From positions 47,321 to 111,320 of the forward strand of contig JAIQZO010000046.1 in assembly GCA_021777055.1 (NCBI GenBank): a stretch of DNA of 64,000 nucleotides, written 5' to 3'. Of the stretch, positions 46,996 to 57,059 are shown in pieces. Positions within the stretch are counted from its first letter, which is position 1, and each line of letters opens with the position of its first letter. Origin of the DNA: Candidatus Anammoxibacter sp. Lineage in GTDB: Bacteria; Planctomycetota; Brocadiia; Brocadiales; Anammoxibacteraceae. The position numbers and the translations under genes were made by a program. The notes beneath the pieces are model-generated. The model was not told where the DNA came from. It saw only the letters and a program-made list of their open reading frames with translations, and ran no database searches.

Positions 46996-47001
46996 ATGTT
47001 G

Positions 47002-47050
47002 GAGACAGGAGGTAGTATAATCGAAAACAGCATTATCTACGTCCTGTCTC
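47002..47050. terminator. Hairpin between convergent genes
   Basis: gagacagga at 47002-47010 pairs with tcctgtctc at 47042-47050, with further pairing inward (gtagtataat with attatctac). It ends the synthetase gene or its minus-strand neighbour, though without a strong T-run. Confidence 0.45.
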
Positions 47051-47116
47051 ATAGAAAAAGCAGAAATCTTTCATTAAAAGAAATTTTTCTTAACAATAGA
47101 ATGGCAATAGACCGCT

Positions 47117-47461
47117 CTATATTCCTCTAAATCCCCTTAATTCTAGAAACTGTAACACCCTTCTGTCTATCTTTTGAGATTCACTATAATCAGGCATCCA
47201 CATTCTTGAGTTGTCAATCCCGCTTACGACCATATTATTGCAATCAATTATATAGGTTATCTCTTTTTGTTCATTATTAGATTTATATTTAATTATAATT
47301 ATCCCATCCCTATGATCAAAATCTATTCTTGCAACAATCCTATGTTCCCATAAGATCTGACTGATGTAATTTACCAACACCAGCTGCTCGTTTACTCCGT
47401 CTTTATCATCTTCACCCATTATTCTATAGTATAGAGATTCTTTGCGATCCGAATAACCCAA
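47117..47461 (-). CDS. Hypothetical protein, 114 aa
   Basis: No family recognised. It is soluble and predicted alpha/beta, with LVLVNYISQILWEHRIVARI then DFDHRDGIIIIKYK in the centre. The TTG at 47461 directly follows the stop of the upstream gene; the ATG of MGEDDKDG at 47419 is another possible start. Tight spacing to the 408-aa gene implies co-expression and perhaps a common function at the membrane. Confidence 0.6.
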   Translation of the reverse strand: MGYSDRKESLYYRIMGEDDKDGVNEQLVLVNYISQILWEHRIVARIDFDHRDGIIIIKYKSNNEQKEITYIIDCNNMVVSGIDNSRMWMPDYSESQKIDRRVLQFLELRGFRGI

Positions 47462-48688
47462 TTACTTAGTAAATGGAAAATCCAGATCTATTTCTTCGTC
47501 ATTGTCATCAGTTTTTTTTGAAGGTGGGACATCCGATTCACTACTCTTTTCATCTGACATCTCTTTCTTAATATCGTCATCAAGCAACAACGCATCAATC
47601 TCATCAATTAGATCATCATTTGTAGCTATCTCATCAATTAGATCATTATTTGTTGTTTCAGTATCATCCTCGTCTTTGTCCTCCATCTCATAAACTATCT
47701 CATCGCCATGATCATCAGTATTTTCAGCACTATCATTTCGCCAAAAAATCTTGGGTTGATCTGTATCATTGCCATCATCTTTAATTGTTTCGTCAAGTTC
47801 CGTTCCTTCATTAATTACTGCATTAACATAGTTAATACTCTCCTGAATATCTTCATCGTGCCCTTTTGGTAACTTTGCCTTCCCTGTTTTTAAAGGCTTA
47901 GATATAGCTTTTGTAGAAGGAGCATCATCCTTTTCTATCGGTTCAGATATGGTTTTTGCGATTGGAGTATTGTCCTTTTCTCCTCGCGACTTAGATATGG
48001 CAATAGAATCGTCCCTCTTTACGGACGGTTTTCCCTTTTTCAGCACATATTGCGGCTGATCGGATGTCATACTTTTAGCCTGCAAATTCTTTAATATATT
48101 ATTAACCTTTACAACAAGTATTTTATTCAGGCCATTTAGTTTTTCTTGCAGTTTGGTCTCTATCTCTTTGTCGATATTCTCAACCCCTTTATCAATCGCG
48201 GCAAGACTCAAATCTATTTCCCGCTTTATCCTCTCAAAACTCTCCTTGTACTCCTGAACATTGTAAAAATACTTCTCCGCCAAGTCCTTTGATATCTGGG
48301 CATCGTCTACTAGTTTTTTTGTCTTTGCATACAGAAAAAAGATCACACCAATAAAAATCACTGCAAAGACGGCAACAATAACAGTTATTACTAAACTACT
48401 TTGAGCTGAATTTCCAGCTACTTTCCCGTCAATACTAGAATCTAAACCGAGATCTTCCTCTTTTCGGTCAGAGCCACGCTTAGATCCTCTTTCATTCTCT
48501 TTAGCACTTCCAATATCGCTTTCTAACAAAGAGTCCTCTTTTAATGAATTTTCTTTTAAAAGAGAATCCATGTCATCAATTGAAATCTCAGCATAAACCA
48601 TGCAGGTCATCATTAACAAGCTGCACATCATCAAGAAAGCATATAATCTACTTTTTTTTATTTTCATTACTAACGGGAAAAACCTCAA
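47462..48688 (-). CDS. Membrane-anchored coiled-coil protein, 408 aa, unrecognised
   Basis: An N-terminal signal sequence (AFLMMCSLLMMTCMVYA) is followed by an acidic-basic stretch (35-85), one membrane segment (about 95-120, VITVIVAVFAVIFIGVIFFL) and a long coiled coil (125-200, RIKREIDLSLAAIDKGVENI). The rest is acidic and low-complexity with repeated DDLIDEI units (NDLIDEIATNDDLIDEIDAL). No known domain is seen. Topology suggests a small outer part and a large cytoplasmic acidic tail. A start at the internal Met8 would also give the signal sequence. It precedes the 114-aa gene without a gap. Confidence 0.65.
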   Translation of the reverse strand: MRFFPLVMKIKKSRLYAFLMMCSLLMMTCMVYAEISIDDMDSLLKENSLKEDSLLESDIGSAKENERGSKRGSDRKEEDLGLDSSIDGKVAGNSAQSSLVITVIVAVFAVIFIGVIFFLYAKTKKLVDDAQISKDLAEKYFYNVQEYKESFERIKREIDLSLAAIDKGVENIDKEIETKLQEKLNGLNKILVVKVNNILKNLQAKSMTSDQPQYVLKKGKPSVKRDDSIAISKSRGEKDNTPIAKTISEPIEKDDAPSTKAISKPLKTGKAKLPKGHDEDIQESINYVNAVINEGTELDETIKDDGNDTDQPKIFWRNDSAENTDDHGDEIVYEMEDKDEDDTETTNNDLIDEIATNDDLIDEIDALLLDDDIKKEMSDEKSSESDVPPSKKTDDNDEEIDLDFPFTK

Positions 48689-48889
48689 TTTTAGTTTTTT
48701 AATATAAACTATTAAATTCTATACTCACTGTGGTTATAAATCTTTACTCCCATAAGGAATCACCCAGAAAAACTTGTTGTTTCTGTTTAAGCCCCATGAA
48801 GTTTGGTTATAATTTAAAGTTTGTATTTTTTTATTACTTTTACAGGTTTAACGACACCAATTACAGCATCCTTAGTAACATGGCAAAGA

Positions 48890-49909
48890 TTAACCTTTAT
48901 TTTCAGAGTAAAAACTCTTATATTCAAGCACATCCGTTTTACTACCTATTATTAAAGGCACTTTCTGGTGCAGTTCTTCAGGTTGTATGTCCAAGATATC
49001 TTCATCCCCAGTTGTAGCCAATCCTCCTGCCTGCTCAACAATAAACGCAAGAGGGGACGCTTCATAAAGTAATCTCAACTTCCCTTTCGGCTTGCTAGGA
49101 TCTTTAAGATCGGCAGGATATAAGAATATCCCGCCATAAAGCAAATTCCGGTGAAAATCCGCGACAAGAGAGCCTATGTATCTCAATGAGTATGGCCTTC
49201 CGGTCTCCGCATCCTTTTCCTTTAAATACTCTACATATCTTTTTGATCCGGCATCCCAGAACTTTGCATTACCTTCGTTAGCACTATATATCCGACCCCT
49301 TTCCGGTATTCTTATGTCCTGATGAGATAAAAGAAACTCTCCCACACTGGGATCGAGAGTAAAGCCATTTACCCCTTGCCCCGTTGTATAAACCAGCATA
49401 GTACTGGATCCATAAATAAGATACCCGGCGGCCACCTGGATACTCCCTTTCTGCAAGCAGTCCTCTAGTTTACCATCATTTCCATCTGATATTTTTCTGT
49501 GTATCGAAAATATTGTCCCAATGCTGACATTCGCATCAATGTTTGATGATCCGTCAAGAGGATCAAAAAGAAGTACGTACTTTCCTTTTGGATAGTAATC
49601 AGGGATTGGAACCGCCTCCTCCATCTCCTCTGAAGCCATTATACAAAGATGCCCACCATGATCCATCGCGTTAAATATCTTATCATTTGCATATTCGTCA
49701 AGTTTTTTTACCTCTTCACCATGGACGTTTTTATCACCCGTCATCCCCAAAACATCAACTAGTCCTGCTTTGTTAACCTCTCTGGAAATAACCTTTGCCG
49801 CATATGTTAAATCCATCAATAAACCTGTCAGACTTCCGCTTGCATTGGGGTGCTTCCTCTCCTGTTCAACAATATGTCCCTGTATACTCATTCCTTTGTT
49901 TAGCATCAA
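48890..49909 (-). CDS. fbp: Fructose-1,6-bisphosphatase, class I
   Basis: A 339-aa enzyme. The metal and phosphate site LLFDPLDGSSNIDANVSIGT, the upstream ASEEMEEAVP and GDKNVHGEEVKKLDEYAN, and the late YGGIFLYPADLKDPSKPKGK then LRLLYEASPLAFIVEQAGG are class I fructose bisphosphatase motifs. It removes the 1-phosphate in gluconeogenesis or, in autotrophs, carbon assimilation. Single gene; length is normal for the bacterial class. Confidence 0.95.
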   Translation of the reverse strand: MMLNKGMSIQGHIVEQERKHPNASGSLTGLLMDLTYAAKVISREVNKAGLVDVLGMTGDKNVHGEEVKKLDEYANDKIFNAMDHGGHLCIMASEEMEEAVPIPDYYPKGKYVLLFDPLDGSSNIDANVSIGTIFSIHRKISDGNDGKLEDCLQKGSIQVAAGYLIYGSSTMLVYTTGQGVNGFTLDPSVGEFLLSHQDIRIPERGRIYSANEGNAKFWDAGSKRYVEYLKEKDAETGRPYSLRYIGSLVADFHRNLLYGGIFLYPADLKDPSKPKGKLRLLYEASPLAFIVEQAGGLATTGDEDILDIQPEELHQKVPLIIGSKTDVLEYKSFYSENKG

Positions 49910-50071
49910 TGTTCCCCCCTTTGTACTTTACATAAGTTATAAATGTACACAAAATAGTAACTGTACATAAAGGTTCAAAGCGGCAAAGTACCTGACAATA
50001 TAAATCAACAAATGTTAAACAGTAACACCTGCCACTTAAACCCATAGTTAAATCATTTAACCTAGGAACCT

Positions 50072-50239
50072 GCATGCAATAAATTGTGCATGTAACACTA
50101 ACCTTCACATTATTTTTGCCCAAATTTTAATTGACTGGTCATCCACGGCTAAAACCACGCTTACGCTTACGGTTTGGTTTAATCAATTTGAACAAATCTA
50201 ACATAAATCTGAGCGTTACATGCACAATTTATTACATGC
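50072..50239. repeat. R5 MITE-like element with 25-bp inverted ends
   Basis: Arms 50072-50096 (gcatgcaataaattgtgcat) and 50215-50239 match at 24 of 25. The middle includes acggtttggtttaatcaatt. The part from 8160 to 8230 is a relative of its right half. No coding. Confidence 0.75.
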
Positions 50240-50472
50240 GCGTTCACTAGTTATTTTCTTCGCAAAAATATCTTAAGTTTCAGCAAATTCTTACAAAAAT
50301 GACGATGAATTTTAAATTTTATATTTTACATGTTGTACAAATCAAAGTCAATTGCAATCGAAATTATGATTGACATCAAATTTACAGTCTGCTAACGTAT
50401 AAAACCAAAGTTCCGTGCATTACTATCCCATTTAATATACAGGATTTATTTACTAAAATAAAGGACTGCGTA
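50240..50472. other. Upstream region of the 271-aa membrane gene
   Basis: AT-rich, with no gene or clear motif. Promoter for the plus-strand gene expected here but not recognised. Confidence 0.3.
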
Positions 50473-51288
50473 ATGTTATACTTTGCACTTGCAATTGAAT
50501 TATTAATAATAGCTTTTCTCAGCTACGAAGTTGACCGCCTTTGGAAAACAGACACCAAAAAGAAGGTCATAAGTATTTTCCTGTTCCCAGGATCAGTAGT
50601 ACATGTCCTCAGCCATGCCCTCGTATGCCTAATTACTGGCTCAACGATTAGAAACCTAAACATATTTCATCTGGAAGCGAATGAAGTACAGTACGAAAGG
50701 CCAAAGATCAGGATTCTAGGGAACTTTCTGATTATTATCGCTCCCATATTTGGGTGTGGTTTAATACTTATCTTTCTCGCCTCATACCTGGGAAGCTCCG
50801 CGATAGAAAACCGTAATATATATGATGGAACTGAATGGTTTGATAATGTACTACAACTGGTAACAAGTATCAAGCTCACGTTAAGTACACTATGGGAAGA
50901 GATAAAGGGCCACAATATACCACATTTGATATTTATTTCATTCTCTGTAATCTTTACAACCTCTATGGCACCAAAAAGAAACGAACTTAAACTTCTTTTC
51001 TTAGGTCTTGCTATAATTGCCGTAATACCATTCTTACTAGAAATGGTCGGCATATCTATGAAAGATTATACCTTAAGTCTCAAATTCTTAAACTTTTTAT
51101 GGCAGATAATAACCCTCGCAATCTCTGTCTTGAGTGCAGTATTGTTGATAACTCTTATCATTACAGGATTAAAAATGATGCTAGGACTCAAGTCCGGCAG
51201 AATCAAAGAAAGCAACTTTAAAAGAGATTTTGAGAAAAAGGAATTGAAAGACAACAATTCAGCAAACATGCAAAAAACCGATCTTTAG
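50473..51288 (+). CDS. Multipass membrane protein with degenerate HExxH (HVLSH)
   Basis: A 271-aa protein with about five membrane segments. Near the start, FPGSVVHVLSHALVCLITGS at 38-57 has the shape of the PGxxxHELSH motif of M50-like membrane proteins, but the catalytic Glu is Val45. The HxxxH His pair (44, 48) is retained. This suggests a non-peptidase relative of that fold, or a chance likeness. The C-terminus is cytoplasmic and basic-acidic (KRDFEKKELKDNNSANMQK). Single gene. Confidence 0.65.
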   Translation: MLYFALAIELLIIAFLSYEVDRLWKTDTKKKVISIFLFPGSVVHVLSHALVCLITGSTIRNLNIFHLEANEVQYERPKIRILGNFLIIIAPIFGCGLILIFLASYLGSSAIENRNIYDGTEWFDNVLQLVTSIKLTLSTLWEEIKGHNIPHLIFISFSVIFTTSMAPKRNELKLLFLGLAIIAVIPFLLEMVGISMKDYTLSLKFLNFLWQIITLAISVLSAVLLITLIITGLKMMLGLKSGRIKESNFKRDFEKKELKDNNSANMQKTDL

Positions 51289-51426
51289 CCGTTCCCAAAT
51301 CAGCATTTTAACCACTTTGACCATAACGTTAGTATTCGTATGGGCACAACTTAAAACTAAACCAAACAGACTGTAGACTTGTCGTGGCGCAAGTCGTGGG
51401 CCGCCAGGGAGTTAATGGTTTGGTAA

Positions 51427-51957
51427 TTAACGTTTAAGCAAACCCAAACCGGCCTCTGCGACTCCTTCATGCAATAACAACTTCCTTTTAGTCTCAATTC
51501 CAGAGCTAAACCCCCCCAAACCACCATTTGTTTCTATTATCCTATGGCATGGTATGATAATGGGAATAGGGTTTTTACCATTTGCATTACCTACCGCCCT
51601 ACTCGCTTTAGGCTTACCAATCCTTTCAGCTAGCCACTTGTACGACCGCACCTGTCCGAATGAAATCTCTCTTAACTGCGTCCATACTATCTTTTGGAAT
51701 TCCGTACCGACAGAGATATCAAGAGGGACGCTAAACTCTTTTAGCTCACCAGCAAAATAGGCCATAAACTCATTAACCGCGTCTATTAATTCAATCTCAT
51801 CTTTAATCGGACTAACGCCAAACCTCTTCTCCATGGCCAGCTTAAAGTCATCATCACTCTTTTGAACTAAATCAACAAAACAGATACCACGCTTCGTCCC
51901 GGCAATCTTAATATCTCCAATAGGAGTACCAAACTTACAGTAATATAGTTTACTCAT
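51427..51957 (-). CDS. ogt: Methylated-DNA--protein-cysteine methyltransferase
   Basis: A 176-aa protein. The active site PCHR (Pro136-Cys137-His138-Arg139) sits in IPIIIPCHRIIETNGGLGGF, with upstream GQVRSYKWLAERIGKPKASR for the helix-turn-helix and RAVGNANGKNP for the Asn hinge. It removes methyl or alkyl groups from O6-guanine onto Cys137 in a suicide reaction. The N-terminal domain is short and lacks the Cys-rich Ada regulator, so it is Ogt-type. Single gene before the queuosine pair on the same strand. Confidence 0.93.
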   Translation of the reverse strand: MSKLYYCKFGTPIGDIKIAGTKRGICFVDLVQKSDDDFKLAMEKRFGVSPIKDEIELIDAVNEFMAYFAGELKEFSVPLDISVGTEFQKIVWTQLREISFGQVRSYKWLAERIGKPKASRAVGNANGKNPIPIIIPCHRIIETNGGLGGFSSGIETKRKLLLHEGVAEAGLGLLKR

Positions 51958-51990
51958 CCTAAATGGTCAAACCTCCTCCCAACTATTTAA

Positions 51991-52668
51991 CTACAAATAT
52001 TTAACTGGATCGGAAACACCTGACACCTTAAAGGCCTCTAAACGTAATACACAGCTATTACACTTTCCGCATGCAATAGTACTATTTTTGTAACATGACC
52101 ACGTCATATGTAAAGGGGCATTTAACTCTACCCCTCTTCTCACTATCTCATACTTTTGCATCTCAATTACAGGCGTTAAGACCTCTATCTTTGCAGAAGT
52201 CGCAGTCCCTATATCAGCCAATTTATTAAATGCATCATAATATTCCCGGCAACAGTCAGGGTAACCCGGTGTATCTGCGGCAACTGCACCTATAAAGATA
52301 GCCGTAGCAGAGATAACCTCTGCCCAGGAAACGGCAATGGCAAGGAGGTGTGTGTTCCTGAAAGGTACATACGTATTTGGTACTTCAGAATTAATACTAG
52401 TATGAGCACCATCTATCACAATATTATGATCGGTTAAACCAGAGCCACCTATTCTTTTCAAATATGATATGTCTGCAACTAATCGTCTCTCTTCACAAAT
52501 ATCATAGTATTCTGCAATATCATTAAACGCCTTCAACTCCCGACTCTCTGTACACTGTCCGTAATTGACATGTAAAGCACACAATTCAAACTTAAGATCA
52601 GCGATTGCAGTAACTACGCAACTATCCAAACCTCCACTTATTAAAACAATAGCTCGCACCTTGGACAT
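51991..52668 (-). CDS. queC: 7-cyano-7-deazaguanine synthase (QueC)
   Basis: From Met at 52668 it is a 225-aa protein (MSKVRAIVLISGGLDSC). The ATP pyrophosphatase P-loop SGGLDS opens it, and the zinc site CYKNSTIACGKCNSCVLR closes it. QueC converts 7-carboxy-7-deazaguanine with ammonia and ATP to preQ0 in queuosine synthesis. A start at 52698 would overlap queE by 23 bases and add ten residues; I prefer the Met just after queE stops since it gives the family N-terminus. It runs directly after queE, so the two share a transcript. Confidence 0.92.
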   Translation of the reverse strand: MSKVRAIVLISGGLDSCVVTAIADLKFELCALHVNYGQCTESRELKAFNDIAEYYDICEERRLVADISYLKRIGGSGLTDHNIVIDGAHTSINSEVPNTYVPFRNTHLLAIAVSWAEVISATAIFIGAVAADTPGYPDCCREYYDAFNKLADIGTATSAKIEVLTPVIEMQKYEIVRRGVELNAPLHMTWSCYKNSTIACGKCNSCVLRLEAFKVSGVSDPVKYL

Positions 52669-52675
52669 AAAGAAA

Positions 52676-53317
52676 CTAAACCCCTCTTTCCTCATCAAAA
52701 ATATACTTGTGCAACTGAATCTGCAACCTTACCTTAAGCCGGTCCTCCAGAATCCATTTTGCAACTGTACCGGGTTCAATCCTTCCTTTAGTGCAGCTAA
52801 AGAGTAATTTTACCTTCCCGAACAGATGATAATCTTCCAAAACACATTTTGCCCATTCATAATCACTTCTGGAACTTAATACAAACTTAACCTCATCCTG
52901 AGGCCTTAGAAGGGAAATATTATCCCAATCCATATGATGAGACATCCCGCTGTCCGGGCACTTAACATCCATTACGTATATCGCTTTTCCTGGTAGACAA
53001 TGAAGCTTTATGCTGCCATTAGTCTCTATTAGTACCGTATATCCCATTTTCATAAGCTGAGATACCAGTATAGTTGTCCCAGTCTGCATCAATGGTTCGC
53101 CACCAGTAACGCAAACCAGATCTATACCGGAATCACCGCTAATGGATTCACAAATAGAATCTATATCAATATATTTACCTTCTTCATATGCATACATTGT
53201 ATCACAATAAGAGCAACGCAGATTACATCCGCTCAACCTTACAAAACAGCAAGGTAATCCTGCATAAGTTGATTCACCCTGTATACTTCTAAAAGTTTCA
53301 TTAACCTTTAACTTCAA
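52676..53317 (-). CDS. queE: 7-carboxy-7-deazaguanine synthase (QueE), radical SAM
   Basis: A 213-aa radical SAM enzyme. FRSIQGESTYAGLPCCFVRL is the QueE signature start, and the [4Fe-4S] motif is CNLRCSYC (Cys31, Cys35, Cys38). VCVTGGEPLMQ is the SAM-binding GGEP loop. It contracts 6-carboxytetrahydropterin to 7-carboxy-7-deazaguanine using SAM and Mg. It is the first gene of the pair with queC; queD and folE are not in the window. Confidence 0.93.
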   Translation of the reverse strand: MKLKVNETFRSIQGESTYAGLPCCFVRLSGCNLRCSYCDTMYAYEEGKYIDIDSICESISGDSGIDLVCVTGGEPLMQTGTTILVSQLMKMGYTVLIETNGSIKLHCLPGKAIYVMDVKCPDSGMSHHMDWDNISLLRPQDEVKFVLSSRSDYEWAKCVLEDYHLFGKVKLLFSCTKGRIEPGTVAKWILEDRLKVRLQIQLHKYIFDEERGV

Positions 53318-53539
53318 AATATTTCCTCATTATGAGTGCGTCAATTGTTGTTTTTTACGGATAAAAGACGTAAATCCAAGTTTATCATAGATTTTAAGAA
53401 AAACAAACCACATAAAATCTAAATCTTTAAATAATTATACCGACAAACAATTATACCATCTCATTTTCATTGACAACATAAAATACCATAGTTATAGTAT
53501 AACTCCAATCTGCTTCGTCATTAAATTTCTAACATTATT

Positions 53540-54850
53540 ATGCAAAAAACAAATATGGATTTTAAAGAAAAGTTTAGATCAAAAGATGCAAAAGTAGGTG
53601 TAATAGGGTTAGGGTATGTTGGATTGGCACTTGCAGGAGAATTTGCGAAAGTAGGATTTAATGTTACAGGAATAGATAATAATCCAGACAAGGTAAAAAC
53701 CATTAACAGCGGAAAATCACCTATTGTCGATGTTAGTGATGATGAAGTCAGTGAGTTTATAAACTCTGGAAAGATGAAAGCTGTTACGGACTTTAGTGTA
53801 ATATCAGAATTGGATTCAGTAAGTATTTGCGTCCCGACACCGTTAAGAAAGACAAAAGACCCTGACATGTCTTTCATCGTCAATGCAACAGAAAACATAA
53901 AGAAACATTTAAAACCTGGTCAGCTTATAATCCTAGAAAGTACTACATATCCTGGAACTACTGACGAACTTGTACAGCCGATCCTTGAAAAAAGCGGGCT
54001 TATTGCAGGAAAAGATTTCTACCTGGCATTTTCTCCGGAAAGAGTAGATCCAGGAAACAAGCAATACACGACCAAGAATATACCAAAGGTCATTGGCGGA
54101 ACAACTGAAGAGTGCACAGAAGCAGCAAAATCTCTTTATGGTCAAGTTATGGATACCATTGTGCCTGTTTCTTCAACAAAAGTAGCAGAAACAGTAAAAT
54201 TATTGGAAAACACATTTAGAAGCGTTAACATTGGAATGGCAAATGAAATGGCTCTAATGTGCCAGAAATTGAATATTAATGTGTGGGATGTAATCTTTGC
54301 GGCAAGCACAAAACCATTCGGTTTTATGCCATTCTATCCTGGTCCTGGACTTGGTGGTCACTGTATTCCTATTGACCCATTTTATTTGTCGTGGAAGGCA
54401 AAAATGTCTGGATTTGAATCCAGATTTATAGAATTAGCATCACAGGTAAACAGCACCATGCCAGCTTTCGTAGTTGAAAAGATTACAGATGCCCTTAATA
54501 GCACAAAGAAGAGTGTAAATGGTTCGCAAATCCTAATTATCGGCGTTGCTTATAAAAATGATATAAACGACATCAGAGAGGCTCCATCACTTGACGTAAT
54601 AAATTTGCTGCAGGCAAAAGGGGCTAAAATTGTTTACTCTGACCCATATGTTCCTGCAATAAAAATTAATAATTCAACCATTAGCGCATCAGATTTAACA
54701 GAAAATCTCCTTGCAGAATCCGATTGTGCTGTTATCATTACAAATCACAGTGTATTTGACTGTAATCTTATAGTAAAGCATTCAACGGTTCTTGTTGATA
54801 CCAGAAATGCATTGAAAGATTTCAAGGATGAACACATTGTCAGACTTTAA
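53540..54850 (+). CDS. Nucleotide-sugar dehydrogenase (UDP-GlcNAc / UDP-ManNAc type)
   Basis: A 436-aa UDP-glucose dehydrogenase family enzyme. The NAD site is GVIGLGYVGLALAGEFAKVG; the central domain has CVPTPLRKTKDPDMSFI and ESTTYPGTT; the catalytic Cys275 is in GPGLGGHCIPIDPFYLSW. The DPFYLSWKA text after the Cys is typical of the UDP-N-acetylhexosamine branch (WbpA/WecC-like) that makes uronic acids for surface polysaccharides. MDFKEKF five codons later is an alternative start. It is separate from other glycan genes. Confidence 0.88.
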   Translation: MQKTNMDFKEKFRSKDAKVGVIGLGYVGLALAGEFAKVGFNVTGIDNNPDKVKTINSGKSPIVDVSDDEVSEFINSGKMKAVTDFSVISELDSVSICVPTPLRKTKDPDMSFIVNATENIKKHLKPGQLIILESTTYPGTTDELVQPILEKSGLIAGKDFYLAFSPERVDPGNKQYTTKNIPKVIGGTTEECTEAAKSLYGQVMDTIVPVSSTKVAETVKLLENTFRSVNIGMANEMALMCQKLNINVWDVIFAASTKPFGFMPFYPGPGLGGHCIPIDPFYLSWKAKMSGFESRFIELASQVNSTMPAFVVEKITDALNSTKKSVNGSQILIIGVAYKNDINDIREAPSLDVINLLQAKGAKIVYSDPYVPAIKINNSTISASDLTENLLAESDCAVIITNHSVFDCNLIVKHSTVLVDTRNALKDFKDEHIVRL

Positions 54851-54903
54851 TAAGCAAAGCTTTCTAATCAAAGAATTTACCACAATTTCATATTTATAGT
54901 TTA

Positions 54904-57018
54904 ATGCAGAATCTACTTTTTGAAATAGGAACAGAAGAGCTACCCGCGGGATATATCATGCCAGCTCTCAAGCAGATGGAATCTGCTCTTACATCTAAGC
55001 TACAAGAAATAAAATTAGTTTTCAACAAAATATCTACAGCAGGAACCCCCAGACGTCTAACAATCTTCGTTGATGGAATCGCAGAGACACAAGAAAACGT
55101 TGAAGAGGAAGTGCTTGGGCCTTCATGTAAAATAGCATTCGATGAGAACAATAATCCCTCAAACGCAGGAAAAGGATTTGCCAAATCACAAGGAGTTAAC
55201 ATAGAAGACCTAAAGGTTAAAGAGACAAAAAAGGGAAAGTACTGCTATGTAATAAAAAAACAGGAAGGCGAAAAGGCTGAAACACTTCTACCTGACATCT
55301 TAAAATGGCTTATTAAGTCAATCGATTTCCCCAAAAGGATGGTCTGGAATGATAGAGACGTCTCATTTGCCCGTCCCATACGATCATTTACAGCACTTTT
55401 CGGATCTGAGCTAATAAACTTTCAACTAAACGGAGTAAAAAGCGGCAACACAATAAAAGGAAATCCATACATTTCCTCTGAGGAGACATACGGAGCAGGA
55501 AAGACCGTGGAGCTAAAAAAGGCAGACTTTGCTATCTACAAACAGGCCCTTTTAAAAGAAAACGTTATTGTTGACTTCTCTGAACGAAAAGCTTCACTAA
55601 AAGAAAAATCTTCAGCTATTCTAAACAAATATAACGCAGGTTTTGACGATGAAGAGCTACTTAATGAATTAACAAACCTTGTTGAATTTCCAACAGCAAT
55701 AGAGTGTCAATTTGAAGAGAGTTTCCTCGACCTTCCAGATGAGGTGATAATTGCAGCAATGAAAGGACATCAAAAATTCTGTCCGGTAATTGATCAGAAT
55801 GGAAAACTCCATGCAAAGTTTGTCTCAGTCTTAAATAAAGCCGAAAAAGGGGCGGAAAATGTTAGAGATGGAAACGAAAGGGTCTTGAGGGCAAGGCTGG
55901 CAGATGCCAGCTTTTTCCTGGAAGAAGACAAAAAGGTCCCTCTCTACAACAGAGTGGAAAACCTGAAAGGTATGACATTTCATGGAAAACTGGGAAACTA
56001 TCTTGAAAGGACAAATCGAATAGTAGATCTTTCGGCATTTATTGCTGAAAAGATTGGGGGGACTCCCGATCTGATTAGCGATGCGAAACGAGCTGCTTAC
56101 CTTTGCAAAGCAGATCTTATAACGTCCATGGTTGGTGAGCTACCTGAATTACAAGGGATAATGGGGCGTGAATACGCTATTAATAGTGGTGAACCAAAAA
56201 ATATTGCACATGCTATTGAAGAACACTACCTCCCACGTTTCGCAAACGATAAACTTCCGGAAACAGAGATCGGAGCAGTAATTAGTCTTGCAGATAAGTT
56301 TGACATGGTGTCTGGATGTTTTGCCATTGGCCTGATACCAAGCGGGTCTCAAGATCCGTTTGCCCTTAGAAGGAGTGTACAGGGAATAATACGCATTATT
56401 GAGAAAATGCAATTAAAGATTTCCATTGACGATATAGTGAGGCATGCCCTTACTTTGTTCCCAGAGCAAAGACAGGCGGATGTAGATAGTAAGATCCCAC
56501 CTGTTAATCAAATTGCAGGATTTATTAAAGATAGATTAAAACAGACATTTACCGATCGCGGGTTCCGGTATGATCTCATTAACGCAGCTATCGCAACAGA
56601 TTTTAGCGATATCTGCACTCTTAGTGATAGGCTGCAAAACATTTCAGAAATATCGAAAGAAGATTTCTGGAGTGATCTTGTTACCCTTGTTGAAAGAACA
56701 TTTAACATCAGCAAGAATCTGATAAACGAAACGGAAATCAACGAAACTATAATGGTAGAACCGGAGGAAAAAGATCTCTGGAAAACTTTTTGCGGGAACG
56801 AACAGGAGATAAACCTTTTAATAAAAAGCAAAGATTACCTGAAAGCATCAATCTCATATCAAAAAGCGTTCTCAAAACCGGTGCATACTTTCTTTGACAA
56901 AGTGTTTGTTAATGTGGATGATGAAGATATAAGAAATAATCGGCTTTCACTCTTAAAGAAAATAAATCGGTTATATTCGTCAAACATAGCGGACCTGTCA
57001 AAAGTGGTTGTAGAATAG
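54904..57018 (+). CDS. glyS: Glycyl-tRNA synthetase beta subunit
   Basis: A 704-aa protein. MQNLLFEIGTEELPAGYIMP is the standard start, followed by ISTAGTPRRLTIFVDGIAE, DFPKRMVWNDRDVSFARPIR and AMKGHQKFCPV; GCFAIGLIPSGSQDPFALRR is the HD-like domain motif. With the alpha subunit (glyQ, not here) it charges tRNA-Gly. Length is normal. It follows the dehydrogenase by 53 bases. Confidence 0.95.
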   Translation: MQNLLFEIGTEELPAGYIMPALKQMESALTSKLQEIKLVFNKISTAGTPRRLTIFVDGIAETQENVEEEVLGPSCKIAFDENNNPSNAGKGFAKSQGVNIEDLKVKETKKGKYCYVIKKQEGEKAETLLPDILKWLIKSIDFPKRMVWNDRDVSFARPIRSFTALFGSELINFQLNGVKSGNTIKGNPYISSEETYGAGKTVELKKADFAIYKQALLKENVIVDFSERKASLKEKSSAILNKYNAGFDDEELLNELTNLVEFPTAIECQFEESFLDLPDEVIIAAMKGHQKFCPVIDQNGKLHAKFVSVLNKAEKGAENVRDGNERVLRARLADASFFLEEDKKVPLYNRVENLKGMTFHGKLGNYLERTNRIVDLSAFIAEKIGGTPDLISDAKRAAYLCKADLITSMVGELPELQGIMGREYAINSGEPKNIAHAIEEHYLPRFANDKLPETEIGAVISLADKFDMVSGCFAIGLIPSGSQDPFALRRSVQGIIRIIEKMQLKISIDDIVRHALTLFPEQRQADVDSKIPPVNQIAGFIKDRLKQTFTDRGFRYDLINAAIATDFSDICTLSDRLQNISEISKEDFWSDLVTLVERTFNISKNLINETEINETIMVEPEEKDLWKTFCGNEQEINLLIKSKDYLKASISYQKAFSKPVHTFFDKVFVNVDDEDIRNNRLSLLKKINRLYSSNIADLSKVVVE

Positions 57019-57059
57019 TAAAATTTGAGAATATAGAAACTTGGAAACAGATTCATGTA

